From Sphingobacterium litopenaei (GTDB taxonomy: Bacteria > Bacteroidota > Bacteroidia > Sphingobacteriales > Sphingobacteriaceae): a DNA stretch of 64,000 nucleotides. Below are positions 35,555 to 43,455 of the stretch, in pieces (positions within the stretch are counted from its first letter, which is position 1; each line of letters opens with the position of its first letter). Position numbers and translations under genes: made by a program. The notes under the pieces were generated by a model, which did no database searches, was not told the origin of the DNA, and was given only the letters and a program-made list of their open reading frames with translations. The stretch is taken from assembly GCF_014692495.1 (NCBI RefSeq), contig NZ_JACOIJ010000007.1:62001-126000 (forward strand). The letters are read 5' to 3'.

Positions 35555-38197
35555 ATGAAAACACTGTTATCTATACTACTTTTTCTAGTTAGCTTCAATC
35601 TTGGAGCAAGTATCATTCAAACTAATGGTAAGCCAATTGATTTAAAAGTCGAACATCTTACAAATCCAATAGGAATTGATGCTATGAACCCGAGATTTTC
35701 GTGGAAAATACAAGACAATAGAAACGGTGCTATTCAGAAGGCTTATCAAATATTAGTTAGCATAGATTCAAGCGCTTTGACTCAAGGTATTGCTGATTAT
35801 TGGGATAGTGGGAAAATAAACCAATCCGCTATATTAGTTTCATATTCAGGCAAAAAATTAGAGGCTCTAACACACTACTATTGGAAAGTTATAGTTTGGG
35901 ATAAAGACCAAGTAGCTCACAGTTCAGAAATCGCTTCATTTGAAACAGGAATGATGGGAATGAACAACTGGAAGGGAAGCTGGATTAGTGATCACAAAGA
36001 TATTCATCATCGACCTGCGCCTTATTTTAGAAAGGAATTTTCAACGAGTAAAAAGATTAAATCTGCTCGGGCATATATAGCTGTAGCTGGATTGTATGAA
36101 CTGTCAATCAATGGAAAGCGTGTAGGAGATCATTATTTAGATCCAATGTATACGCGATTTGACAGAAGAACATTGTATGTGACGCATGATGTTACGGCTC
36201 ATCTACAATCTGGAAAAAATGCTGTTGGGGTAGTATTAGGAAATGGATGGTATAATCATCAACCTTTGGCGGTTTGGGATTTTCACCAAGCACCTTGGCG
36301 TGGAAGACCTACTTTTGCTATGGATCTGCGTATTCAATATGAAGATGGTACAATAGAAACATTAGTTACCGAACGTGATTGGAAAACTTCCTCTGGTCCG
36401 ATTATTTCTAATAGTATTTATACAGGAGAACATTATGACGCACGGCTTGAACAGAAAGGTTGGGATCTGCCGGACTTCGATGATTCGAAATGGGAAGGAG
36501 TTCGGTACAGAAGTGTGCCTTCTGGTAATATAGTAGCCCAACAAATAGCCCCTATTCGATTGGTAAAAGAATATAAACCTATAAGCTTTAGAAAAATTGA
36601 TGTTTTTACATACATCTACGATATGGGGCAAAATATGGCTGGGGTCACCAAAATAAAAGTAAAGGGTAAATCAGGAACAGAGCTTCATATAACGCATAGT
36701 GAGCGTCTTGATAAAAATGGTCGTTTGGACCTTTCTAATATAGATGTCTACTATTTAGGTGATAAAGAAAAAGATCCTTTCCAGACTGACATCTTAATAC
36801 TAAGCGGTACTAAAGAAGATGAATTTATGCCCAAGTTTAATTACAAAGGTTTTAGGTATGTTGAGGTTACCAGTAGCGAGCCTATAGAAATCGATGAATC
36901 CAGTCTTACTGCTTATTTTGTCCATAGTGATGTTCTTCCCAAAGGAAATGTAAATACTTCTTATTCGCTTATAAATGATCTTTGGCGCATCACCAATAAT
37001 GCCTATTTATCCAATTTAATGGGTTATCCTACTGATTGTCCACAGCGTGAAAAGAATGGTTGGACAGGAGATGGACATTTGGCTATAGAAACAGCTCTTT
37101 ACAACTACGATGGTATTACAGTTTATGAAAAATGGTTAGCTGATCACCGTGATGAACAGCAACCAAATGGCGTATTGCCTGATATTATTCCAACAGGTGG
37201 TTGGGGATACGGTGCTGCTAACGGTTTGGATTGGACCAGTACCATTGCTATTATTCCATGGGAAATTTATCAGTTTTATGGGGATAGTAAGTTGTTGCAA
37301 GATTGTTATGAGAATATTAAGCGATATGTAGATTATGTAGAAGGAATAAGTGTGAAAGGCTTAACAACCTTTGGACGCGGTGATTGGGTGCCTGTAAAGT
37401 CCACTTCTAATTTAGAACTAACTTCTTCGGTTTATTTTTATGTAGATGCTAAGATTTTGGCAGAAGCAGCTAAATTATTTGATAAGGAGGAAGATTATCA
37501 ACGTTATTATGCCTTATCTGAGAAGATCAAAAAGGCTATAAATGACAAATTCTTAAATAGACAAACAGGTGTCTATGCATCTGGAACACAGACAGAATTG
37601 AGTGTGCCATTACACTGGGGCGTAGTACCTGATGACATGATTAGTAAAGTTGCTGCTAATCTCAATAGAAAGGTAGTTGAAACGAATTTCCATTTGGATG
37701 TTGGGGTATTAGGAGCAAAGGCATTACTTAACGCTTTAAACAATAATGGTTATAGTGAATCCGCTTATAAAGTTGCGGTACAAAATACCTATCCTTCGTG
37801 GGGATGGTGGGCTGTTAATGGAGCGACTACCTTGTTAGAAAATTGGGATTTAGATGCCAAAAGAGATATTTCGGACAACCACATGATGTTTGGTGAAATA
37901 GGAGGGTGGTTCTTTAAATCTATTGGTGGTATTCTTCCAGATCCTACGCAACCAGGATTTAAACATATTTTATTGAGACCTATTTTTCCAAAAGGATTAG
38001 AACATTCGAAAGTGTTTCATGAGTCGCCTTATGGGAAGATTATTTCTAATTGGAGGAAAAACAAAAAATCTATTACTTACGATATCACCATTCCTGCCAA
38101 TTCATCTGCAACTTTTTATGCACCCAATAATATAGAAGGTGAAAGAGAAATTAAGTTGGAAGCTGGAATGCATCAATTGAAATTAAAGTTGAAATAA
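35555..38197 (+). CDS. Alpha-L-rhamnosidase, GH78 family
   Basis: 880 residues with a signal peptide (cleavage near LGAS). An N-terminal Ig-like domain (PRFSWKI) and beta-sandwich domains (IAVAGLYELSINGKRVGDHYLDP, YDMGQNMAGVTKIKV) precede the (alpha/alpha)6 barrel with GYPTDCPQREKNGWTGDGHLAIETALYNYD, which holds the acidic catalytic residues, and NTYPSWGWWAVNGATTLLENW. A C-terminal beta domain includes SPYGKIISNW. It cleaves terminal rhamnose from polysaccharides or glycosides in the periplasm. It stands next to a dead sulfatase and has no SusC/D of its own here, so it may be a remnant of a larger utilization locus. Confidence 0.92.
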   Translation: MKTLLSILLFLVSFNLGASIIQTNGKPIDLKVEHLTNPIGIDAMNPRFSWKIQDNRNGAIQKAYQILVSIDSSALTQGIADYWDSGKINQSAILVSYSGKKLEALTHYYWKVIVWDKDQVAHSSEIASFETGMMGMNNWKGSWISDHKDIHHRPAPYFRKEFSTSKKIKSARAYIAVAGLYELSINGKRVGDHYLDPMYTRFDRRTLYVTHDVTAHLQSGKNAVGVVLGNGWYNHQPLAVWDFHQAPWRGRPTFAMDLRIQYEDGTIETLVTERDWKTSSGPIISNSIYTGEHYDARLEQKGWDLPDFDDSKWEGVRYRSVPSGNIVAQQIAPIRLVKEYKPISFRKIDVFTYIYDMGQNMAGVTKIKVKGKSGTELHITHSERLDKNGRLDLSNIDVYYLGDKEKDPFQTDILILSGTKEDEFMPKFNYKGFRYVEVTSSEPIEIDESSLTAYFVHSDVLPKGNVNTSYSLINDLWRITNNAYLSNLMGYPTDCPQREKNGWTGDGHLAIETALYNYDGITVYEKWLADHRDEQQPNGVLPDIIPTGGWGYGAANGLDWTSTIAIIPWEIYQFYGDSKLLQDCYENIKRYVDYVEGISVKGLTTFGRGDWVPVKSTSNLELTSSVYFYVDAKILAEAAKLFDKEEDYQRYYALSEKIKKAINDKFLNRQTGVYASGTQTELSVPLHWGVVPDDMISKVAANLNRKVVETNFHLDVGVLGAKALLNALNNNGYSESAYKVAVQNTYPSWGWWAVNGATTLLENWDLDAKRDISDNHMMFGEIGGWFFKSIGGILPDPTQPGFKHILLRPIFPKGLEHSKVFHESPYGKIISNWRKNKKSITYDITIPANSSATFYAPNNIEGEREIKLEAGMHQLKLKLK

Positions 38198-38272
38198 ATT
38201 TTTAAACTACATTAAAATTTATTTTTTTTGTTTTACTTAAAACAATTTTCTATATAGTTTGTGTTGTGTATA

Positions 38273-38302
38273 GGTAATTGTACTTCTCTAGTACAATTAA
38301 CC
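38273..38302 (+). promoter_or_regulatory. Hairpin 20 bases before a hypothetical gene
   Basis: TAATTGTAC pairs with GTACAATTA around TTCTCTA, extended by GG/CC and an outer GTGT/ACAC. It lacks a T-tract, so a leader structure of the gene at 38323 is as likely as a rhamnosidase terminator. Confidence 0.4.
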
Positions 38303-38322
38303 ACACTAACTAATTATTTGTT

Positions 38323-38637
38323 ATGAGTAAAAAACAGACCAACCAAGCTGTCAAAACGAAGTATTTGTTTTTGGCAACAATAGATGTCACATCCCTACAC
38401 CTTGCATACATCCGTAGTTTTCTTGCTATGTACGAGATGATGTATGTTGAAGTTGCTGGAACTTTTTTAATAAGTTGTGATAATAAATTTCGAGATGATT
38501 TTGATAAAGAATTAAAGTCAGAAGGCATTAATTATCTTCTTGTATTTGTTAATCGGAAATCAGGATCGAAAGCTCTGGTAAATGGGCTTTCTGATCATGA
38601 TTTTGAAAAAATTAAAGAGATTGTAGAAGAAAATTAA
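38323..38637 (+). CDS. Hypothetical 104-residue protein
   Basis: No signal peptide; the start is basic (MSKKQTNQAVKTK). The predicted alternation is strand KYLFLATID, helix LHLAYIRSFLAMYEMM, strands VEVAGTFLISCD, helix KFRDDFDKELKSEG and strand INYLLVFVN, then an acidic end. This looks like a small alpha/beta (ferredoxin-like) domain. I do not recognise a family. It ends 6 bases before the next ORF's ATG, so it is probably cotranscribed with the outer-membrane protein. Confidence 0.6.
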   Translation: MSKKQTNQAVKTKYLFLATIDVTSLHLAYIRSFLAMYEMMYVEVAGTFLISCDNKFRDDFDKELKSEGINYLLVFVNRKSGSKALVNGLSDHDFEKIKEIVEEN

Positions 38638-38643
38638 TTGGCT

Positions 38644-39654
38644 ATGAAAAAGTTACTTTTGGTAATTGTGTTTATCTCCAGTATTTTGAATACCAAAGCA
38701 CAAGGCGTTCTTCGGGATGTCTATCCAATTGGAGAGAGTGCTAATGTCGGCTATAAGACGAGCATGGTTCCGGAGATAGAAAAAATATTGTTTGAGGCGA
38801 ATCCAATAGTTCGATTGGCATTCTTTAATACTATACAGGAAGATTTAGAAAACGATAAGAATAAAACTTCGGTCTTATATCTTCATTTCAAGCCACAAAT
38901 ACGGATGTATCATGACAATAGCAAACCTGTGCGTATGCCTTCATACCATATTGGAATCGCTTATCAGCAACTTCGACGACTGAAGTCTATAAATAATGCT
39001 TTTGTAGCTTTAGCTGTTGAATCTGGACATTATTCAAATGGTCAGGATCGAAGTGCTTTTGATCCTAATTTGGCAGATGGTACTCCGGAAGCAGAAGCCT
39101 TATATGATAAGATAAATAAGGATTCCGACTTATCTGCTATGATTAATCGTTACAGTGGGAATTTCTCCACTAATTTTACGGAATTAAATGTCAAATACAT
39201 ACAGGCTTTGGGCGAATTGACGGGTAATAATAGGCCTAAATCTTCTTTCTCTGTACAATTTGGATACAATCGTTTTCATGATCGAATATTGTGGATACTT
39301 CCCGATATTGGAGGTTACACAGAAAATGACATCAAAATATATGGAAAAAATCGCTTCAAATTGGGTGGTGATTTTATGAAGATGTTTAATAAAGATGAAG
39401 ATGAAATGTCAGATTGGAGTTTTGATCGTTATCAAGTAGCTTTAAATTTCAATTTAATCCATAAACCTCATCCATATGTTAATCCTTTCCGGACAGATTT
39501 AACAGGGACAGTGTATTTCCACAATAATCTCGGTTTATATGTTTCTGGAATATATGGTCACGATAATTACAATTATCGCTTCGTGGATAGCGGATTCCAA
39601 TTGTTTACCGGGCTTGTTTTCGATCCATTTCCAAGAATTCAATGGAAGCGGTAG
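38644..39654 (+). CDS. Exported protein, probable outer-membrane beta-barrel with HxSNG motif
   Basis: About 336 residues with a signal peptide ending near TKAQG. The rest alternates hydrophobic and polar residues and ends in FDPFPRIQWKR, barrel-like. It contains ESGHYSNGQDRSAF. The outer-membrane phospholipase A (OMPLA) active site is HxSNG followed by RSWNR; the first half is matched here, the second is not. It could be a distant OMPLA-like lipase or an unrelated barrel of unknown role. The ATG at 38644 is preferred over a TTG two codons upstream. Confidence 0.55.
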   Translation: MKKLLLVIVFISSILNTKAQGVLRDVYPIGESANVGYKTSMVPEIEKILFEANPIVRLAFFNTIQEDLENDKNKTSVLYLHFKPQIRMYHDNSKPVRMPSYHIGIAYQQLRRLKSINNAFVALAVESGHYSNGQDRSAFDPNLADGTPEAEALYDKINKDSDLSAMINRYSGNFSTNFTELNVKYIQALGELTGNNRPKSSFSVQFGYNRFHDRILWILPDIGGYTENDIKIYGKNRFKLGGDFMKMFNKDEDEMSDWSFDRYQVALNFNLIHKPHPYVNPFRTDLTGTVYFHNNLGLYVSGIYGHDNYNYRFVDSGFQLFTGLVFDPFPRIQWKR

Positions 39655-39731
39655 TGTTTCCTCTGTAATTATGTAATTGTTATGGAATCTGATTACGGAT
39701 GGCATCATCTATTTAATCAATTCTATAAAAT

Positions 39732-40493
39732 ATGAGAATATTAATTTTAGTATTATTTATTCCTCTACTATTATCATGTAATATGGATAATAAATCGATT
39801 ACAAATAATGATAGTCATGTTTCAGATCTTCAATTTTATTTTTCAACAGGAAATGAATTTATACGTTTAATTTCAAAAGATAGTTCAATGATTTTGTATG
39901 AATTTCATGCAAATGTAGGTCTTATTAGAAAATGTGTTTTAAACCCAGTAGGCAAAGAGATTCCTAACTGTGAAATTTATATTTCCGATAATTTATTACT
40001 GAAGGATTATGTAGTACACGATAGGCTAGTAGAAAATCTAAGCGAAATTATACAGTATCATAACAATAATAGTGAGCGGATAGATTCATTAAAATTTTGG
40101 CAAGCAGTATCAGTCTTTTTGGATACAGTTACTATTGTTTTACCAAAAGATAAATTTTTGGTGGATCAAACATATTCATCTTCAAGTGTAGATCAAAGTC
40201 TTGTAATAGATGCCATAAATTTCACTAGAAATACAGCAATCCACAAGTCGGGGATTCCCAAGTTATTTTTTGATGTAATTATAGATAGGAATGGCAGTAA
40301 GATCTGTTGAGTATAATTCTTGGGGAAAAGATGTATATAAAGACCTTATCGTTGAGATTAAAGAATCTTACTTACAAAGTCAACGAAGCCATATAAAATA
40401 CTCGGATATCCTATAAATGTGAAAATGACTGTTGGTGTCGTAATTCGTAATGGAGTTTATTTATCAAAGGAAAGTAGACAAATCTTAAAATGA
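39732..40493 (+). pseudogene. Lipoprotein gene with two compensating frameshifts
   Basis: The first 192 residues begin with a lipoprotein signal (lipobox LLSC) and run to a stop at 40308-40310. From 40294 the next frame is open (AVRSVEYNSWGKDVYKDL and on to HIKYS); from 40404 the original frame resumes (GYPINVKMTVGVVIRNGVYL) to a stop at 40491-40493, just before the terminator. Stitched together the text reads as one natural protein of about 250 residues. Family unknown. Either the gene carries two small indels or the sequence has two errors. Confidence 0.65.
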
Positions 40494-40494
40494 C

Positions 40495-40527
40495 AAAAGC
40501 CTTGCTTATCATCTAAGCAAGGCTTTT
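40495..40527. terminator. Bidirectional terminator
   Basis: A perfect 14-bp stem (40495-40508 with 40514-40527, 5-base loop) with A/T runs at both sides. It serves the lipoprotein gene and the tsf operon. Its position 2 bases after 40493 supports the longer reading of the lipoprotein gene. Confidence 0.8.
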
Positions 40528-40558
40528 CTATATCTAAATTTAGTACTTAATACTAAAA

Positions 40559-41395
40559 TTATGCTCCTAATTGTACGCGTTTGAAAGCAGTAACAGTTAA
40601 TCCTTTAGATACTGAATCTAAGAATTGAGCGATATTTTTAGAAGAATCTTTAACGAACTCTTGGTTCAATAAAGTAGTATCTTTGAAGAATTTGTTCAAT
40701 TTACCTTGAGCAATTTTCTCAGCCATTTCAGCTGGTTTACCTTCAGCGATGATTTGTTCTTTAGCGATAGCGATTTCACGCTCGATAGTGTGTTGATCAA
40801 CACCATCTTTATCGATAGCGATTGGGTTCATCGCAGCGATTTGCATTGCTACGTCTTTACCAGCTTCTTCAGCACCTTCTACAGCAGCAGAAAGACCTAC
40901 TAATACACCTAAACGGTAATTACCGTGAATGTAAGCAACAACTTTCTCACCAGTTACGATTTCGTATTTAGAAACATCGATTTTCTCACCGATAACACCA
41001 GTTTGCTCGATTAATGCTTCTGAAATTACTTTACCATCAACTGTTAAAGCTTTTAATTCTTCTAAAGAAGCAGGAGTGCTAGTTAAAGCTACTTCAGCGA
41101 TTTTGTCAGCGAAAGCTACGAAATCAGCGTTTTTAGCTACGAAGTCAGTTTCACAGTTTACTTCTACTACGATACCAGTTTTACCATCAGCTGAAGCTTT
41201 AGCGATGATAACACCTTCGTTAGAATCACGGTCTTGACGGCTAGCAGCTACTTTAGCACCTTTTTTACGTAAGTAGTCAACAGCAGCTTCGAAGTCTCCG
41301 TTAGATTCTACTAAAGCTTTTTTACAATCCATCATACCTGCGCCTGTTTGTTGACGCAATTTGTTTACATCTGATGCAGAAATTTGTACTGACAT
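40559..41395 (-). CDS. tsf: Translation elongation factor Ts
   Basis: 278 residues. It recharges EF-Tu by releasing GDP. The UBA-like N-terminus VNKLRQQTGAGMMDCKKALVESNGDFEAAVDYLRKKGA and the core VVEVNCETDFVAKN are unmistakable. Last gene of rplM-rpsI-rpsB-tsf, separated from rpsB by a structured 165-base gap with a terminator-like hairpin. Confidence 0.96.
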   Translation of the reverse strand: MSVQISASDVNKLRQQTGAGMMDCKKALVESNGDFEAAVDYLRKKGAKVAASRQDRDSNEGVIIAKASADGKTGIVVEVNCETDFVAKNADFVAFADKIAEVALTSTPASLEELKALTVDGKVISEALIEQTGVIGEKIDVSKYEIVTGEKVVAYIHGNYRLGVLVGLSAAVEGAEEAGKDVAMQIAAMNPIAIDKDGVDQHTIEREIAIAKEQIIAEGKPAEMAEKIAQGKLNKFFKDTTLLNQEFVKDSSKNIAQFLDSVSKGLTVTAFKRVQLGA

Positions 41396-41477
41396 GATAT
41401 TTTCTTTTTTAATAAAATTACAATGTTGTCATTAACAAAGCGATGAGCTATTGTTAAGTTTTTTGGTTCTTTTTAAC

Positions 41478-41544
41478 AAAAAAACCGGAAAGACGTGCGT
41501 GGGTAAGGAAGCAAACTTCCAGAAACCTACACTTGTCTATCCGG
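41478..41544 (-). promoter_or_regulatory. Long hairpin plus T7 between rpsB and tsf, possible attenuator
   Basis: On the minus strand a roughly 60-base imperfect hairpin opens and closes with CCGGA/TCCGG (41541-41544 with 41485-41488), has an inner GGAAG/CTTCC stem and is followed by seven Ts. It looks like an intrinsic terminator placed before tsf, which would lower tsf relative to the ribosomal genes or be regulated. Confidence 0.6.
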
Positions 41545-41560
41545 CTTTATATATAGAATA

Positions 41561-42364
41561 TTATTCTACGTCTTTTGCTTTACGAGTGCGTTTTCCTGAA
41601 GTTGCATCAGCATCTCCATTATCTACTGCAGCTTTAGCAGCAGCAGCTTCTTTTTCCGCATCTTCTTCTTTGTCGCGTTTACGCTCCTCTAAACCTTCTA
41701 CGATCGCTTGACCTATGATACCAGCGATAAGGCTAATAGATTTAGTAGCATCATCATTAGCTGGGATAGGGAAGTCGATGTTAGTAGGATCAGAGTTTGT
41801 ATCTACCATTGCAAAAGTAGGGATGTTCAATTTGATAGCTTCAGCCACAGCGATGTGTTCTTTTTTCACATCGATGATGAATAAAGCAGCTGGCAAACGG
41901 TTTAAGTCAGCGATACCACCCAAAAGTGCTTCTAACTTAACGCGCTCACGTTGAATCATCAATTTTTCTTTTTTAGATAATACATCGAATGTACCATCTT
42001 TTTGCATTTTGTCAATGTTAGACATTTTTTTGATAGACTTACGAACTGTTGCGAAGTTTGTAAGCATACCACCTAACCAACGTTCAGTAACGTAAGGCAT
42101 GTTAACAGCCTTAGCTTGTTGAGCGATGATTTCTTTAGCTTGTTTTTTCGTAGCTACGAATAAAACTTTGCGACCCGATTTTACGATTTGTTTGATAGCT
42201 GAAGCAGCTTCTTCTAATTTCGTAAGAGTTTTGTTCAAGTCAATGATGTGGATACCGTTGCGTTCCATGAAAATGTACTTAGCCATTTTCGGATCCCATT
42301 TACGAGTAAGGTGACCGAAGTGAACACCTGCATCCAATAAATCTTGATAAGTAGTTCTTGCCAT
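41561..42364 (-). CDS. rpsB: 30S ribosomal protein S2
   Basis: 267 residues with DAGVHFGHLTRKWDPKMAKYIF, VATKKQAKEII, ERWLGGMLTNF and DTNSDPTNIDFPIPANDDA. The C-terminal 30 residues form an Ala/Lys/Asp-rich extension after the conserved core, as often seen in Bacteroidota. Third gene of the ribosomal operon, 18 bases after rpsI. Confidence 0.96.
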   Translation of the reverse strand: MARTTYQDLLDAGVHFGHLTRKWDPKMAKYIFMERNGIHIIDLNKTLTKLEEAASAIKQIVKSGRKVLFVATKKQAKEIIAQQAKAVNMPYVTERWLGGMLTNFATVRKSIKKMSNIDKMQKDGTFDVLSKKEKLMIQRERVKLEALLGGIADLNRLPAALFIIDVKKEHIAVAEAIKLNIPTFAMVDTNSDPTNIDFPIPANDDATKSISLIAGIIGQAIVEGLEERKRDKEEDAEKEAAAAKAAVDNGDADATSGKRTRKAKDVE

Positions 42365-42382
42365 TTTGTGTTCCTCCTTTGA

Positions 42383-42769
42383 TTAACGTTTACTGAATTG
42401 GAATCTTCTACGTGCTTTACGACGTCCTGGTTTTTTACGCTCAACCATACGGTCATCACGAGTCATTAAACCTTTAGCACGTAAAGCTGGTTTTACTTCT
42501 GGGTTAAGCTCTACTAATGCTTTAGCGATTGCTAAACGCACAGCTTCTGCTTGACCTTTAACTCCACCACCTTGAACGTTAACTTTCACATCAAAATTTG
42601 CTAATGACTCCGCTACTAATAATGATTGAGTAGCGATGTATTGCAATGGCAATGTTGGGAAATATTCTTTGTAGTCTTTACCGTTTACGGTAATGTTTCC
42701 GCTACCTGCTCCTAAGTAGATACGAGCAACAGCAGTTTTTCTTCTTCCTGAAGTGTTAGTTGTTGACAT
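42383..42769 (-). CDS. rpsI: 30S ribosomal protein S9
   Basis: 128 residues with GRRKTAVARIYLGAGSG at the start and the basic C-terminal tail KKPGRRKARRRFQFSKR, whose last Arg contacts P-site tRNA. It follows rplM by 11 bases, the standard gene order. Confidence 0.97.
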   Translation of the reverse strand: MSTTNTSGRRKTAVARIYLGAGSGNITVNGKDYKEYFPTLPLQYIATQSLLVAESLANFDVKVNVQGGGVKGQAEAVRLAIAKALVELNPEVKPALRAKGLMTRDDRMVERKKPGRRKARRRFQFSKR

Positions 42770-42780
42770 GTTTGTTCTCC

Positions 42781-43224
42781 TTAAAATTTAACTGGTTTTG
42801 GATTTTGCGCTTCGTGTTTGTGCTCAGTACCAGCATAAACAAAAAGGTTTTTGAATAACTGACGACCTAAACGGTTTTTAGGTAACATACCACGTACCGC
42901 TTTTTCGATGATGCGCTCAGGGTGTTTAGCCAATAATTCTTTTGGAGATACAAATCTTTGACCACCTGGGTAGCCTGTATAGCGAACATATGTTTTGTCG
43001 CCTAATTTGTTTCCAGTCAACTTAACCTTGTCTGCATTAATAACGATCACGTTATCTCCGCAGTCTACGTGTGGGGTAAATGTTGGCTTGTGTTTTCCAC
43101 GAATTACTTTTGCAATTTCGCTTGCCAAGCGTCCCAAGATCTCGCCTTCAGCGTCAACAACGATCCATTCTTTGTTAACGGTGTTTTTGTTGGCAGAGAC
43201 AGTTTTGTAACTTAACGTATTCAC
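42781..43224 (-). CDS. rplM: 50S ribosomal protein L13
   Basis: 147 residues with [31 protein letters not shown], broken here for length at the conserved GRLAS, then [22 protein letters not shown] and [10 protein letters not shown]. First gene of the operon, with a promoter 60 bases upstream. No L13 autoregulatory leader was recognised in the short 5' region. Confidence 0.97.
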   Translation of the reverse strand: MNTLSYKTVSANKNTVNKEWIVVDAEGEILGRLASEIAKVIRGKHKPTFTPHVDCGDNVIVINADKVKLTGNKLGDKTYVRYTGYPGGQRFVSPKELLAKHPERIIEKAVRGMLPKNRLGRQLFKNLFVYAGTEHKHEAQNPKPVKF

Positions 43225-43283
43225 TTGCTTTTATTTAATTAATTAATAATGTTTTAATGATTGTAATCACTACAATCGGACTG

Positions 43284-43291
43284 CAAAGGTA
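43284..43291 (-). promoter_or_regulatory. -7 box TACCTTTG of the rplM operon
   Basis: TACCTTTG on the minus strand, 60 bases before the rplM ATG, an exact consensus match. The -33 region holds only TTTT. Confidence 0.6.
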
Positions 43292-43455
43292 ATAATTTTA
43301 TTTTCAATTATAAAACATCTTTACACTAAAATATTTTTTAACTTTTTTTAAGTTTTTAGCATTTAAACTTATAGTTTAGAATTTACTCTTTTGTAAGACT
43401 AGAATGCTACATTAGTATGTTTAGCGAGAACACGATGAATTTTTATTATTTTATG

